Shown piece by piece: positions 50,722-60,168 of a stretch of 64,000 nt of DNA (the first letter of the stretch is position 1; each line of letters opens with the position of its first letter). Source of the DNA: Burkholderia ubonensis subsp. mesacidophila (GTDB lineage: Bacteria > Pseudomonadota > Gammaproteobacteria > Burkholderiales > Burkholderiaceae). The DNA is taken from NCBI RefSeq assembly GCF_002097715.1, contig NZ_CP020738.1:3100001-3164000 (forward strand), given 5' to 3'. Position numbers and translations under genes: made by a program. Under the pieces are notes generated by a model that was not told the origin of the DNA, searched no databases, and saw only the letters and a list, made by a program, of their open reading frames with translations.

Positions 50722-51511
50722 GAACGCAGGTGCAGAGCGCCGTCAGCACGATCGACAGCGCGGCCGCCTGCGAGAAATCGGTTTGCCCGTCCGACAGCTT
50801 CAGGTACATCAGCAGCGGCAGGATGTTGATTTGCGTGCCCGCGAGCGCGAGCGCCGTGCCGTACGTGCCGAGCGCGATCGCGCTGACGAGGCACCACGCC
50901 GACGCGACCGACGGCCACAGCTCCCGCCACGCGACGTCGAGCCACGCCCGCCACGGCTGCGCCCCGAGCGTCAGCGCCGCCTCGAGCGGGCGCCGGTCGA
51001 GATTCGCGAGCGCCGGATAGAGAATCAGCGCGACGCGCGGGATCAGGTAGTACGCGTAGGCGAGCGCCAGCCCCGGCATCGTGTAGATCGCGCCGCCCAC
51101 GACGTTGGCGTCTGCGCCGAGCGACGCGAGCAGCGTCGTCACGAAGCCGGCCCGGCCGAACGCGAGGATGAAGCCATACGCGATCACCAGCCCGGAAAAC
51201 GCCAGCGGCACGCCGAGCAGCGCGAGCGACCAGCGCCGCCGCGCCGGCGACTGCCCGGCGAGCGCGAACGCGACCGGCACGCCGATGCCGACGGACAGCG
51301 TGCCGGCGCCCACCGCGAGCGCCAGCGAACGCACGATCGCATCGGCGACGAGCGGATCGCCGAGCACCGCGGCGAACGCGCGGCCGCCGTCGGTGAACGC
51401 CGCGCCGACGAGCGCGGCGAGCGGCAGCGCGAAGCACACCGCGAGCAGCGCGGCGGCCGGCACGGCGCCGTAGCGGCGCATCACGCCGCGCTCCATGGAC
51501 GAGATCCGCAT
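50681..51511 (-). CDS. ABC transporter permease
   Basis: The 276-residue permease has six membrane segments and the ABC coupling loop (EAALTLGAQPWRAWLDVAWR). It belongs to the Fe3+/polyamine/2-aminoethylphosphonate class. AAGGGG precedes the ATG at 51511. It begins 10 bases after the solute-binding protein gene and shares 41 bases with the next gene. With the other permease it forms the channel of the importer. Confidence 0.88.
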   Translation of the reverse strand: MRISSMERGVMRRYGAVPAAALLAVCFALPLAALVGAAFTDGGRAFAAVLGDPLVADAIVRSLALAVGAGTLSVGIGVPVAFALAGQSPARRRWSLALLGVPLAFSGLVIAYGFILAFGRAGFVTTLLASLGADANVVGGAIYTMPGLALAYAYYLIPRVALILYPALANLDRRPLEAALTLGAQPWRAWLDVAWRELWPSVASAWCLVSAIALGTYGTALALAGTQINILPLLMYLKLSDGQTDFSQAAALSIVLTALCTCVLALGEGLVRQRRH

Positions 51512-51521
51512 CGTGCGCCCC

Positions 51522-52622
51522 TTACTTGCCGAGCGTCGCCTGCGACCACAGCTGGTCGACTTCGGCCTTGCGCGCCGCGGCCTTCGCGACGTCGAGCGGG
51601 CGCACCTGCGGCGCATTCGGCAGCTTCGCCGCGACGTCCTGCGCCACCGGCGTGCCGGGCACCGCCGGGCGCACGTAGCCTTGCGCGAACAGCGCCTGCC
51701 CGACGTCGCTCATCACGAGGTTCAGCCACAGCTGCGCGGCGGCCGGGTTCGGCCCGTTCTTCACGAGGCTCATCGCGTACGGTGCCGACACGCTACCGTC
51801 CTGCGGAATCACGACTTCCGCCGCGTCGCCCATGCCGTCCGCGTATTTCGCCTTGAGCCCGTCGTTCTCGTAGCCGATCAGGATCGGGATCTCGCCTTTC
51901 ACGAACTTCGCGTAGGGCGTCGTGCCCTCGACGCGCAGCACGTTGCCCGCGTTCTTCAGCTTGCCGAAGAATTCCGCGCCCGGCTTCGGGTTCTCGACGC
52001 TGCCGCCGTTCGCATACGCGGCCGCGAACACCGCGACCTGCCCCTGCCCGGTCGAGCGCGGATCGAGATAGACGACCGCGTTGCGGTACTCGGGCTTCAG
52101 CAGGTCGGACCAGCGCTGCGGCACGTTCTTGACGAGCTTCCTGTTGACGAGGAACGCGATGTTCAGCGAGTGCACCGCGAACCAGCGGCCGTCGGCCGCG
52201 CGGAACACCGTCGGCAGCTTGTCGAAGTTGAGCGGCTTGAACGGCGCGACCACGTCCTTGCCCGCCGCGTCGAGCGCCGACGCCGCAAAGTAGTACGCGG
52301 TATCGGCCTGCGGGCGGCGCCGCGACTTGTCGAGCGCGACGACGGTGGCCGCCGAGCCGATGTCGTTGTACGTGATCTCGACCTTCGGATAGCGCTTGCG
52401 GAATTCGGCGAACAGCGCCTTCCAGTTCGCCCATTCCGGCCCGGTGTCGAACGACACGACGAGCCCTTCGTCGGCGGCCTTCTCGTACAGCGCGTCTTCG
52501 CCGGAATAAAGCGGCGCGGCATGGGCGCTCAACGGCGCGAGCGTCGCGAGCGCGCAGAGCGCCAGCAGGCGGCGGCCAATCTCACGGCGGAAGGCATGGA
52601 GGAAGAGGCTGCGTGCGGACAT
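51522..52622 (-). CDS. ABC transporter periplasmic solute-binding protein
   Basis: The 366-residue protein has a signal peptide (about 35 residues, ending AHAAPLYS) and a family-1 binding-protein core of the 2-aminoethylphosphonate/iron(III)/polyamine group: GLVVSFDTGPEWANWKALFA, YNDIGSAATVVALDK, YLDPRSTGQGQVAVFAAAYA and GKLKNAGNVLRVEGTTPY. The substrate cannot be told. GGAG stands before the ATG at 52622. Encoded between the two permeases. Confidence 0.88.
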   Translation of the reverse strand: MSARSLFLHAFRREIGRRLLALCALATLAPLSAHAAPLYSGEDALYEKAADEGLVVSFDTGPEWANWKALFAEFRKRYPKVEITYNDIGSAATVVALDKSRRRPQADTAYYFAASALDAAGKDVVAPFKPLNFDKLPTVFRAADGRWFAVHSLNIAFLVNRKLVKNVPQRWSDLLKPEYRNAVVYLDPRSTGQGQVAVFAAAYANGGSVENPKPGAEFFGKLKNAGNVLRVEGTTPYAKFVKGEIPILIGYENDGLKAKYADGMGDAAEVVIPQDGSVSAPYAMSLVKNGPNPAAAQLWLNLVMSDVGQALFAQGYVRPAVPGTPVAQDVAAKLPNAPQVRPLDVAKAAARKAEVDQLWSQATLGK

Positions 52623-52660
52623 CGAGGTTCTCCGTTGAATGAATGAGGTCGCCCGCATGG

Positions 52661-53692
52661 TTACGCGGCGGGCAGCACGAGCAGATGGCGCGGCTCGATC
52701 GCGATGCAGCGCGCGGGCAGTTCGCGCCCTTCGCCCAGCAATGCATCGGTTGCGCCCGCCGGCATGAAGTCGAAACGCTGCGTCGCGCCGAAGTAGCGCA
52801 CCTCGCCGACCCGGCCGTCGATGCGGTTCACCGCATACGCGGGCGGATCGGGCTGCACGTGTTCGGGCCGCACCAGCACGTCGACCGTGTCGCCCGGCCG
52901 GTGCGCGCCCGTTTCCGCGCACAGCGTCGTGAAGCGCACGTCGACCGCGCCCTGCGCGAGCACGCGGCCGCGCAGCACCGTCGAATGGCCGACGAAGCGC
53001 GCGACCTGCGCGCTCGCCGGGCGCTCGTACAGGTCGCGCGGCGTGCCGGCCTGCAACACGCGGCCGCCGTCGACGATCGCGACGCGGTCGGCCATGCTGA
53101 GCGCCTCGTCCTGGTCGTGCGTGACGAGCAGCGTCGTCGCGCCGCACGCGCGCTGCAGCGCGCGGATCTCGTCGCGCAGCTGGTGACGGATGCCGGCGTC
53201 GAGCGCCGCGAGCGGCTCGTCGAGCAGCAGCAGCTTCGGCTCGATCACGAGCGCGCGCGCCAGCGCGACGCGCTGCTGCTGGCCGCCCGACAGCATCGTC
53301 GTGCGTCGATCCGCCTGCGCCGCGAGGCCGACGCGCTCGAGCATCTCGAGCGCGCGCCGGCGCCGCTGCGCCGCCGGCACGCCGCGCATCTTCAGGCCGT
53401 AGCCGACGTTGTCGACGACCGACAGGTTCGGGAACAGCGCGTAATGCTGGAACACCATCCCGACCTCGCGCCGCCACACCGGCACGCCGGCCATGTCGTC
53501 GCCGCCGATCGCGATGCGGCCGCGATAGCCGTCGAGCAGGCCGGCGGCCAGGCGCAGCAGCGTGGACTTGCCGGAGCCGCTGCGGCCCATCACCGCGAGC
53601 AGTTCGCCCGGCGTCGCGGCGAGCGTGACCGCGTCGACGCCGTGACGGGCGCCCGGATACTGGAAGCTGACGTTTTCGAAATCGAGGCTCAT
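52661..53692 (-). CDS. ABC transporter ATP-binding protein (MalK/PotA-type)
   Basis: The 343-residue ATPase has Walker A GRSGSGKST, Q-loop VFQHYALFP, signature LSGGQQQR, Walker B LLLLDEPLAALD and the switch His in THDQ. The C-terminal 110 residues are a TOBE-like regulatory domain. Such proteins power importers of polyamines, iron or phosphonates. It begins 7 bases after the first permease gene. Confidence 0.93.
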   Translation of the reverse strand: MSLDFENVSFQYPGARHGVDAVTLAATPGELLAVMGRSGSGKSTLLRLAAGLLDGYRGRIAIGGDDMAGVPVWRREVGMVFQHYALFPNLSVVDNVGYGLKMRGVPAAQRRRRALEMLERVGLAAQADRRTTMLSGGQQQRVALARALVIEPKLLLLDEPLAALDAGIRHQLRDEIRALQRACGATTLLVTHDQDEALSMADRVAIVDGGRVLQAGTPRDLYERPASAQVARFVGHSTVLRGRVLAQGAVDVRFTTLCAETGAHRPGDTVDVLVRPEHVQPDPPAYAVNRIDGRVGEVRYFGATQRFDFMPAGATDALLGEGRELPARCIAIEPRHLLVLPAA

Positions 53693-53699
53693 GACGGTT

Positions 53700-54551
53700 T
53701 CACTTCAAGCGTTGCACGGTGCCGACGGACGCGAGCGTCGCGAGCACGGCGAGGACGAGCAGCACGACGGTCGCCGCGCAGGCCATTCCCGACGCGCCGT
53801 AGAACGCCTGCAGCAGCACGATCGGGTAGTTGCGGTAGCGAAAGCCCGCGATCAGGTTCGACATCTGGAATTCGCCGATCGACAGCGCGGCCACCATCAC
53901 GAGGCCGGAAAACAGGCTGTGCCGCAGGTTCGGCAGCACGATCGTGACGAACTGGCGCAGCGGCGTCGCGCCGAGCGTCGCGGCGCACGCCTCCAGATGC
54001 GAGAGGCCCAGGTGGCGCAGGTCGCTCAGCAGCGTCTGCAGCAGGTACGGCAGCGTCAGCACCGCGTGCGCGGCGATCATCAGCGGCAGCGTGCCGAGCC
54101 ACGGCAGCGTGTCGCCGCTGAAGATCGCGATGTAGCCGAAGCCGAGCGTCAGCGCCGGCACGGCGATCGGCATCAGCATCACCACGCGCGTCGCGAGGCC
54201 GCGGCCGGCCTGCGCGCGGTGATGCAGCGCATAGGCGAGCGGCAGCCCCAGCACCGCGTTGATCGCGCAGCAGGCCAGCGCGACGACGAGGCTCACGCCG
54301 AACGCGCGGGTGAAGCTGCGGTTCGCCGCGAGATCCGCGAACCAGTGCCCGGTGACGCCGGTCGGCAGCAGCGTGTTCGTCCACGACTGCCCGACCGAGC
54401 CGATCAGCAGGAGTGCGATCGGCAGCAGCAGGTAGACCCCGAACACCGCGACGAGCGCCTGCAGCACGAAGCGCCACGCGCTCGGGCGCACGGCATTGTT
54501 ACGACGAATCGGAACACCATCGGCCAGTGCCGGGGCGGTAGACGGATGCAT
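53700..54551 (-). CDS. ABC transporter permease, first gene of the operon
   Basis: The 283-residue permease has six membrane segments and the coupling-loop motif EACAATLGATPLRQFVTIVL. It opens the operon permease-ATPase-binding protein-permease-LOG-like. It is divergent from a LysR gene with 162 bases between, which probably controls it. N-terminal 25 residues are polar (MHPSTAPALADGVPIRRNNA). Confidence 0.9.
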   Translation of the reverse strand: MHPSTAPALADGVPIRRNNAVRPSAWRFVLQALVAVFGVYLLLPIALLLIGSVGQSWTNTLLPTGVTGHWFADLAANRSFTRAFGVSLVVALACCAINAVLGLPLAYALHHRAQAGRGLATRVVMLMPIAVPALTLGFGYIAIFSGDTLPWLGTLPLMIAAHAVLTLPYLLQTLLSDLRHLGLSHLEACAATLGATPLRQFVTIVLPNLRHSLFSGLVMVAALSIGEFQMSNLIAGFRYRNYPIVLLQAFYGASGMACAATVVLLVLAVLATLASVGTVQRLK

Positions 54552-54713
54552 GGGTACGCTCGCTGCCGATGAGGAGAAACGTCGCGCAACGCCCGCCGGA
54601 CGGGGCCTGCACGCTTGATCGAGACAGGCGCAGTGTGCGGTTTCGACATGGCATCGTCATGAAAAAAACGTACAAAGCCCGCATCGATCTGTGCGCGCAA
54701 GGAATAGTCGGAG

Positions 54714-55610
54714 ATGAAGCACCTGTATCCGAACGTGGCGGAACTGCACGCGTTCGCCAGTTCTGCGAAGTACCTGAATTTCTCGTACGCGGCGCGGGAG
54801 CTTGGCCTGACGCCCAGCGCGGTGAGCCGGCAGATCGCGAATCTCGAAGCGCTGTTCGGCGTGAAGCTGTTCGTGCGCGAGGGACGCAATCTCGCGCTGA
54901 CGCGCGCCGGGCAGGTGTATCACGCACGTGTCGTCGGGCCGCTGCGCGAGATCGGCAACGCATCGATCGAACTGCTGAGCGCACGCGAGAACAGCGACCT
55001 GCTGACGATCGCGAGCGTGCCGACCTTTACGACCAAGTGGCTCGTGCCGCGGCTCGCGCGCTTTCTCGCCACCGCGCCGAGCGTCACGCTGAGCTTTCGC
55101 CGCCATCTCGCGCACGGCGACATGTTCCCGTTCGGGCTCGACGCGGCGATCCGCTACGGCGACGGCGCATGGGAAGGCGTGCGAAGCGATTACCTGGACG
55201 GGCGGACCTTCGCGCCGGTGTGCACGCGCGAATTCGCGGACCGGCATGCGCTGCGCGCGCCCGCCGACGCCGCGGCCGCGCCGCGTCTCGTGCACGAACA
55301 GGCCGAGATCGCGTGGTCCGCATGGGCGGAGCGTCATCGCGCGACGCAGATGAACGCGCTCGCGGGGCCTCGCTTCGAACAGTATTCGGTGCTGATCCAG
55401 GCGGCGCAGGCAGGGCTCGGCATCGCCCTCGTGCCGCGCTTCCTGATCCTAGACAATCTCGCGGCCGGCACGCTCGTCGAGCCGTTCGACGCGCCGGTCG
55501 ACGTCGACGCGCAGGGACACTACCTGTGCTACGCGCCGGAGCGCCTCGAGACGAGCGAAGCGTTGCGGCGCTTCAGGGAATGGATGCTGGACGAGTGCGC
55601 GAACGGGTGA
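54714..55610 (+). CDS. LysR-family regulator divergent from the ABC operon
   Basis: The 298-residue protein has the LysR HTH (SYAARELGLTPSAVSRQIAN, LEALFGVKLFVREG) and a GcvA-like effector domain (SVPTFTTKWLVPRL). GGAG stands close to the ATG at 54714, AGGA further up. Its position suggests it regulates the ABC importer in response to the imported solute. Confidence 0.88.
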   Translation: MKHLYPNVAELHAFASSAKYLNFSYAARELGLTPSAVSRQIANLEALFGVKLFVREGRNLALTRAGQVYHARVVGPLREIGNASIELLSARENSDLLTIASVPTFTTKWLVPRLARFLATAPSVTLSFRRHLAHGDMFPFGLDAAIRYGDGAWEGVRSDYLDGRTFAPVCTREFADRHALRAPADAAAAPRLVHEQAEIAWSAWAERHRATQMNALAGPRFEQYSVLIQAAQAGLGIALVPRFLILDNLAAGTLVEPFDAPVDVDAQGHYLCYAPERLETSEALRRFREWMLDECANG

Positions 55611-55710
55611 AGCGAGGCCGCCGGCCGTACGCCGTCACGAAGCCGGCCTGAACGCGCCGGCTATACTTGCCGCCTTCCAACAATCAACAAAAACGAATTC
55701 GGAGAGGGCA

Positions 55711-56829
55711 ATGAACAAGCATCATGCCGGCGCGCGCGGTCCAGTCTGGAAACGCATCGCGGCAACCGCGCTCGCCGCGGCATGCATGGCCGGCATGGCC
55801 AGCGCCGCGCAAGCCGCCGACAACGCCGCACCCCGCCACTATCTGAGCCTGAGCCGCGACGGCGCCGGCAAGCTGCCGTGGAGCGACGAACCCTATAGCT
55901 GGATCACGCACGGCGGCAAGGTGCTGCGCGAGGGCGTGACCGACGCAAATGGACGCGCGGCCGTCGCGCGGCAAGCCGGCGAGACGCGCTACGCACTGGA
56001 CACGATCAATCTCCGCTGGAACTACACGGTCGACGACGCGTGCTGGGCGCGCCAGGGCGCCGACTTCGGGCGCTGCGTCAAGATGGTCGACACCGTGGAC
56101 AAGGTCTCGCAGCAGCGCGAAGAGGAGGAGCACGCCGAGGACGAGGAAGCGAAGACACGGCGCGATGCGGCGCTGGCTCGCTATCGCAAGGCCGCGGCCG
56201 CCAACGACGACGAACTCGCGTGGCTTGGCCCGCTGCCGGCCGAGTGGTCCGCTGACGACGTTAGCCGGCAGATCAAGGACGTCTTCCACAAGATCGAGCA
56301 CGACCTCGACACGATGAGCGCCGCCGACGTCGACGTGACGCGCTTCGTCTGCAAGTCGCCGGACCAGATCGGGCCTGCGCCTGACGAGCAGGCCGTCGTC
56401 GACTATCTGGACAGCCTGCGCACGCCCGGAGCGACGACGCGCCAGCAATGGCGAGCGCTCGTCGAGGCTGCGCGCAAGGGCAACTGGCTCGCGCGGCTGC
56501 AGCTCTACTTCGCGCTCAACTCGCGGCCGCAGGACGATCTCGTCAGCGCATACCGGCGGACGCAATTGATGACGTGGCTGCAGGCCAACCACGTGGGCGC
56601 GCTCTACACGCACTACCTGAACCTGCTTGCCTCGACCGGCTTTTTCGAGGGCCCCAGCCCGGGCCCCAGCTCGCCGATCTACCTGTACGCGGCGATGCGC
56701 GGCAGCTATTCGGCAATGAAAAACGTCGGCGACGCGCTGGCCGCCAACGACGATCCGGAAATCCGGGCAAGCGGCGAGCGCATGCGCGACTGTGCAGTGA
56801 AGATGATGCCGGTGCTGTTCGCGAAGTGA
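55711..56829 (+). CDS. Exported protein of unknown function
   Basis: The 372-residue protein has a signal peptide (RIAATALAAACMAGMASAAQ, cleavage near AQAAD). The mature part contains SWITHGGKVLREGVTDANGR, a charged helical stretch (QREEEEHAEDEEAKTRRDAA) and a C-terminal helical domain with RGSYSAMKNVGDALAAND. No family recognised; the C-terminal part has a Sel1/TPR-like feel without clear repeats. GGAGAGGG precedes the ATG. It converges on the phosphatase gene. Confidence 0.7.
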   Translation: MNKHHAGARGPVWKRIAATALAAACMAGMASAAQAADNAAPRHYLSLSRDGAGKLPWSDEPYSWITHGGKVLREGVTDANGRAAVARQAGETRYALDTINLRWNYTVDDACWARQGADFGRCVKMVDTVDKVSQQREEEEHAEDEEAKTRRDAALARYRKAAAANDDELAWLGPLPAEWSADDVSRQIKDVFHKIEHDLDTMSAADVDVTRFVCKSPDQIGPAPDEQAVVDYLDSLRTPGATTRQQWRALVEAARKGNWLARLQLYFALNSRPQDDLVSAYRRTQLMTWLQANHVGALYTHYLNLLASTGFFEGPSPGPSSPIYLYAAMRGSYSAMKNVGDALAANDDPEIRASGERMRDCAVKMMPVLFAK

Positions 56830-56932
56830 CCGCAGCGCCGCGCGTCGCTCGCATGCGCCAAGCGCGGCGCCGTCGACCGCCCGGCGCCGCGCAGTGCGCC
56901 TGCCGCACGCGGGCGGCAGGCGATTCTCCCGG

Positions 56933-58594
56933 TCAGTGCTCGATGCCCAGCCCCGGCAGCACGTGCGTGTGCTCGGCGACGACCGCGTGCAGCAGTTCCG
57001 GCTCGACGCCGAGCAGCCCGAGGATCGTCGGCGCGACCTGCTTGGTCCCGACATAGTCGTTGACCGCGCGCGCACGATGGAGGCCCGGATACGACACGAG
57101 CAGGCCGAGGTGGTTATCGTCCGGCGCGTTGCCGCCGTGCTCCTCGTCCTTCTTCTTGCTCGACGTGTAGATCACGCCCGGGTTCGGCTGCACGATGATG
57201 TCCGGCGTGCGGCCGTTGGCCGGATCGCCGAACCGCTCGGCGAGCGCCGAGCCGTACAGGATGTACGCCTGCGGGCCGTCCGCGCAGATCCCCGGCGCGT
57301 TGCAGCCGAGGTTCGCCTTCAGCGTCGTGACGACGGCGTTGCGCTGGCTGCGGTCGCGCAGCCAGATCAAGCCGACGTCGTCGGTCTGCACGAAGCCCGT
57401 GCCGACGAGGCCCGTGCCGTCGTTCAGGTTCCCCGTCTTCGTGTTGTTCTGGCCGAAGTTGCCGTTCGGGTCGAGGTAGCTCTTCGATTCGAGCAGCGCC
57501 GTCAGCGTGTCGCCGTTCTTCACGAGCTTCGTGTGATCGGTCGGCGACTGGCCATGCTTCGCCGTCACGATCACGGCGGTCGTGCTGTACAGGTTGCGCT
57601 GCTTCAGTTCGTTGACGATCCGGCCGATCGAGTTGTCGACATATGTGATCGCGTTCGCGACTTCCCCGTTCGGCGTGAAGTTCGCGTCCACGTAGCCGCC
57701 GCCCTTCGTCACCAGCGCCTTCTGGGCGACGCTCAGCGTCTGGAAGTCCGCGCCGAACAGTGTCGGCACCGGCGCGGCCGTCTTGCCGGTCGAGTCCAGG
57801 CCGTCGATCTGGTTGATCAGCGCCTGCACGTGCAGGTTGTCGAACTGCGCGGTATGCGAATAGACGTCCGTGTAGTCCGTCTTCGTCACCGGGTCGATCG
57901 AGTTGATCTCGGTGCGCATGAGATCGTCGACGCCCTTGCCCGACGGGCCGTTCAGCCAGTCGTAGCCCCACGCGTGCTTGTCGGCCCACGCGGTGCGCGC
58001 GCTCGGCATCGCCGACTTCACGGCCTCGAACACCGTGTTCGTCTTCACGTAGTTGTGCGGATAGACCGGCACGCACTGGCCGCCGACGAGCGCGTTCGGG
58101 ATCGCCTGCGGGTTGAATCCGCCGCCGCCGTCGAGGTTCACGAGCGGGCCGCCGTTCATCGCGTCCTTGCCCGTCGTTTCGTCGAACACGACGTTCCAGC
58201 CCTGCTTGCCCGAACAGGTCGTGTCGGTCGGCGCGTACAGGTTGCGGTCATACGACACGTCGTAGAACAGGCCGGCCGTCTTCGGCGAGCCGCCCGTCAC
58301 GAGCGCCGCGAGGCCCGGGAACGAATCCGACAGGCCCGGCGTGTGCGCATTCGTATACGTCACGCCGCTTTGCGCGAGCGCCGCCACGTTCGGGCACGTG
58401 TTCGCGCCGATGCAGCGCGCGAGATCCTGCTCATGCAGGCCGTCGATGCTGAGCAGCAGCACGTGCTTCACGACGCGGCGGCCGTGCTCATGCTGTTCGT
58501 TGTCGCCCTGCGCGTGGACGCCCGCGCTCGCGAGCGCCAGCGCGCCCGCCACCACCATTGCCATCTTCCGCTGCTTGCCGAAGAACGAAATCAT
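56933..58594 (-). CDS. Secreted type I phosphodiesterase/nucleotide pyrophosphatase (alkaline phosphatase superfamily)
   Basis: The 553-residue protein has a signal peptide and the PDE/NPP metal set: VLLLSIDGLHEQDL (first Asp), the nucleophile region HTPGLSDSFPGLAALVTGGS with a Ser/Thr, the later VTAKHGQSPTDH and DDNHLGLLVSYPGLHRA (metal His/Asp). The C-terminal AEHTHVLPGLG lies near the end. It would hydrolyse phosphodiesters in the periplasm or outside; the substrate is unknown. The ATG at 58594 with GAGGTGGGG upstream is preferred over the adjacent GTG at 58597. Confidence 0.85.
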   Translation of the reverse strand: MISFFGKQRKMAMVVAGALALASAGVHAQGDNEQHEHGRRVVKHVLLLSIDGLHEQDLARCIGANTCPNVAALAQSGVTYTNAHTPGLSDSFPGLAALVTGGSPKTAGLFYDVSYDRNLYAPTDTTCSGKQGWNVVFDETTGKDAMNGGPLVNLDGGGGFNPQAIPNALVGGQCVPVYPHNYVKTNTVFEAVKSAMPSARTAWADKHAWGYDWLNGPSGKGVDDLMRTEINSIDPVTKTDYTDVYSHTAQFDNLHVQALINQIDGLDSTGKTAAPVPTLFGADFQTLSVAQKALVTKGGGYVDANFTPNGEVANAITYVDNSIGRIVNELKQRNLYSTTAVIVTAKHGQSPTDHTKLVKNGDTLTALLESKSYLDPNGNFGQNNTKTGNLNDGTGLVGTGFVQTDDVGLIWLRDRSQRNAVVTTLKANLGCNAPGICADGPQAYILYGSALAERFGDPANGRTPDIIVQPNPGVIYTSSKKKDEEHGGNAPDDNHLGLLVSYPGLHRARAVNDYVGTKQVAPTILGLLGVEPELLHAVVAEHTHVLPGLGIEH

Positions 58595-59201
58595 CACCCC
58601 ACCTCATCGATAGACGTTGAACTGCGAGGCCTGCGAACAGGCGCGTCAATATCGCCGAGCCGTGCGGCGGCTCCGTGAAGCAAGGCTTTCTGTTGTCTGT
58701 CAAACGTAACCAATCGCAAGTGGCGTGAGGGGATCGTGATGAGATGGGTGCGATGCGGCGGTAATTTCGCATGAAGCCGCACCAGGCGGGTGCATGCGGG
58801 CCAATGGCGCGCGTCGTGCGGCTTTCATCAGTTTTTTGGGGGTTCATCGAAGATCACCGTGGAACGCAATTCAGACTGTCCGCGTTCGGTTAGGAAGCGC
58901 CGGCCGATCAACGGCGATAAATGGCTGAAGCTCGACGCGTTTCGGTCATTCAACGCATTTGGTATCGGCTAATGGCCTGTGCGGATAAATACCCTGACTG
59001 GTCAAGAATCGCAAGCGCCGCAGGTCTTCCATCCACAGTTGATACAATGAAGCGCGACTCCCAATAAAAAATCGAGTGATTGATTGGATGGGTGAGTGTC
59101 ACGGCTCGTCGCGCAAGGAAGCCAACGAAAAAGAAAAGCCCACTTCAAGCGGGCTCTTTCGGACGATCATAGCGCACAATCGAACACGACGACGAGACTA
59201 A
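58595..59201. other. Intergenic region between the phosphodiesterase and the defence islet
   Basis: About 600 bases. GC falls stepwise from about 58650. Apart from the terminator at 59128 there is no feature I can support; a short plus-strand frame near 58790-58972 has no recognisable sequence. Confidence 0.4.
59128..59155 (-). terminator. Rho-independent terminator after ariB-like gene
   Basis: On the minus strand AGCCCGCTT pairs with AAGTGGGCT (one G-T pair), followed by TTTTCTTTTT. It ends the two-gene defence operon. Confidence 0.8.
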
Positions 59202-60158
59202 TCAGCCATGAGCTGCCGTATGTGCTACGAAATTCCCTTCGATAAATTCTCGCAGCGAAGCCCAACACCGCGCTTTACCCGCCAGTACAGCCATTGCGTT
59301 CTTCGGCCCGAACGCTACTTTCGCTCGCGGCGGCGCCGGGTAAGTCCCACAGTATTTTCCAATGTTTGCATGGAACTGCAGAACAGATTTGGTAAAGAAC
59401 CAGAAAACGTATTTACCACGAACGAACGCTTGCGAACCATTCGCTTGCAGAAACTCCTCTAAGACCGCGTCGAGCACGTCTTGGTCGTCAGGCTGCTGCC
59501 CAACTTGCTGAGCTGCATATTCGACCCTTGCGCGCGCAGGCAAGAATTCATGCTTTAGCTGCACCAATTCACCATTAAATCGGAACATTACTGATGGATC
59601 AATATTCTTCAGGCAGGGACTCTTTTTCGCCCTCATCCATGAGACGATCTGTGCCATCACCACAGAGAATGCTTCCGAAAAATCTATAAAGCTTTGCCTG
59701 TAGGCTTCGCAAATTACTTCCTCTTCGTCTGGAGAGATGTTTGCAACCCCCATGATTTCCCGGAGAGCACGAAGCAATGTCGACTCATTTGCTATTTCGT
59801 TTTCTAGCGAGTATTTATCAGTTACGTAGAGATTGCCATGCTCACTCGCAACTTGACCGCCTAAGAACGTCGAAAGATCACGATCAACAAAAAAGCAAAT
59901 CCGTTTCGTCGAAAATCTTGACCAGTCCATAGATGCCAAAGTGCCCAGAACCTTATCTTTCCTCCCCGCCGCGATGGTTCGAACATTCCAACCGTCTGGA
60001 AGTATGTTCTCAACAACGCCACGATAAAAGATGGGATCCTCGTCGCCTTCTACAATCGCGTAGACCTCTCTTTTGCCCCTCTTGTACCAGAGTAAAAACT
60101 CGTGGTAAATCGTCTCCGCGCCATCCGCCGCGATCTCATGTTCTTTTAGCATTTCCAT
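59202..60158 (-). CDS. ariB: DUF4435/TOPRIM-like effector, PARIS AriB-like
   Basis: The 318-residue protein has the TOPRIM-type start EVYAIVEGDEDPIFY with the acidic E37, and the DxD-type FFVDRDLS (D92, D94), the DUF4435 layout. In PARIS systems AriB is a TOPRIM nuclease released from AriA on sensing phage anti-restriction proteins; it then cuts tRNA-Lys and aborts infection. Here it follows the AAA ATPase by 10 bases. The later part is helical with FWFFTKSVLQFH. Its GC is low (about 47%). The assignment rests on domain order, size and motif pattern, not on a search. Confidence 0.7.
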   Translation of the reverse strand: MEMLKEHEIAADGAETIYHEFLLWYKRGKREVYAIVEGDEDPIFYRGVVENILPDGWNVRTIAAGRKDKVLGTLASMDWSRFSTKRICFFVDRDLSTFLGGQVASEHGNLYVTDKYSLENEIANESTLLRALREIMGVANISPDEEEVICEAYRQSFIDFSEAFSVVMAQIVSWMRAKKSPCLKNIDPSVMFRFNGELVQLKHEFLPARARVEYAAQQVGQQPDDQDVLDAVLEEFLQANGSQAFVRGKYVFWFFTKSVLQFHANIGKYCGTYPAPPRAKVAFGPKNAMAVLAGKARCWASLREFIEGNFVAHTAAHG

Positions 60159-60168
60159 ACGACGATTA

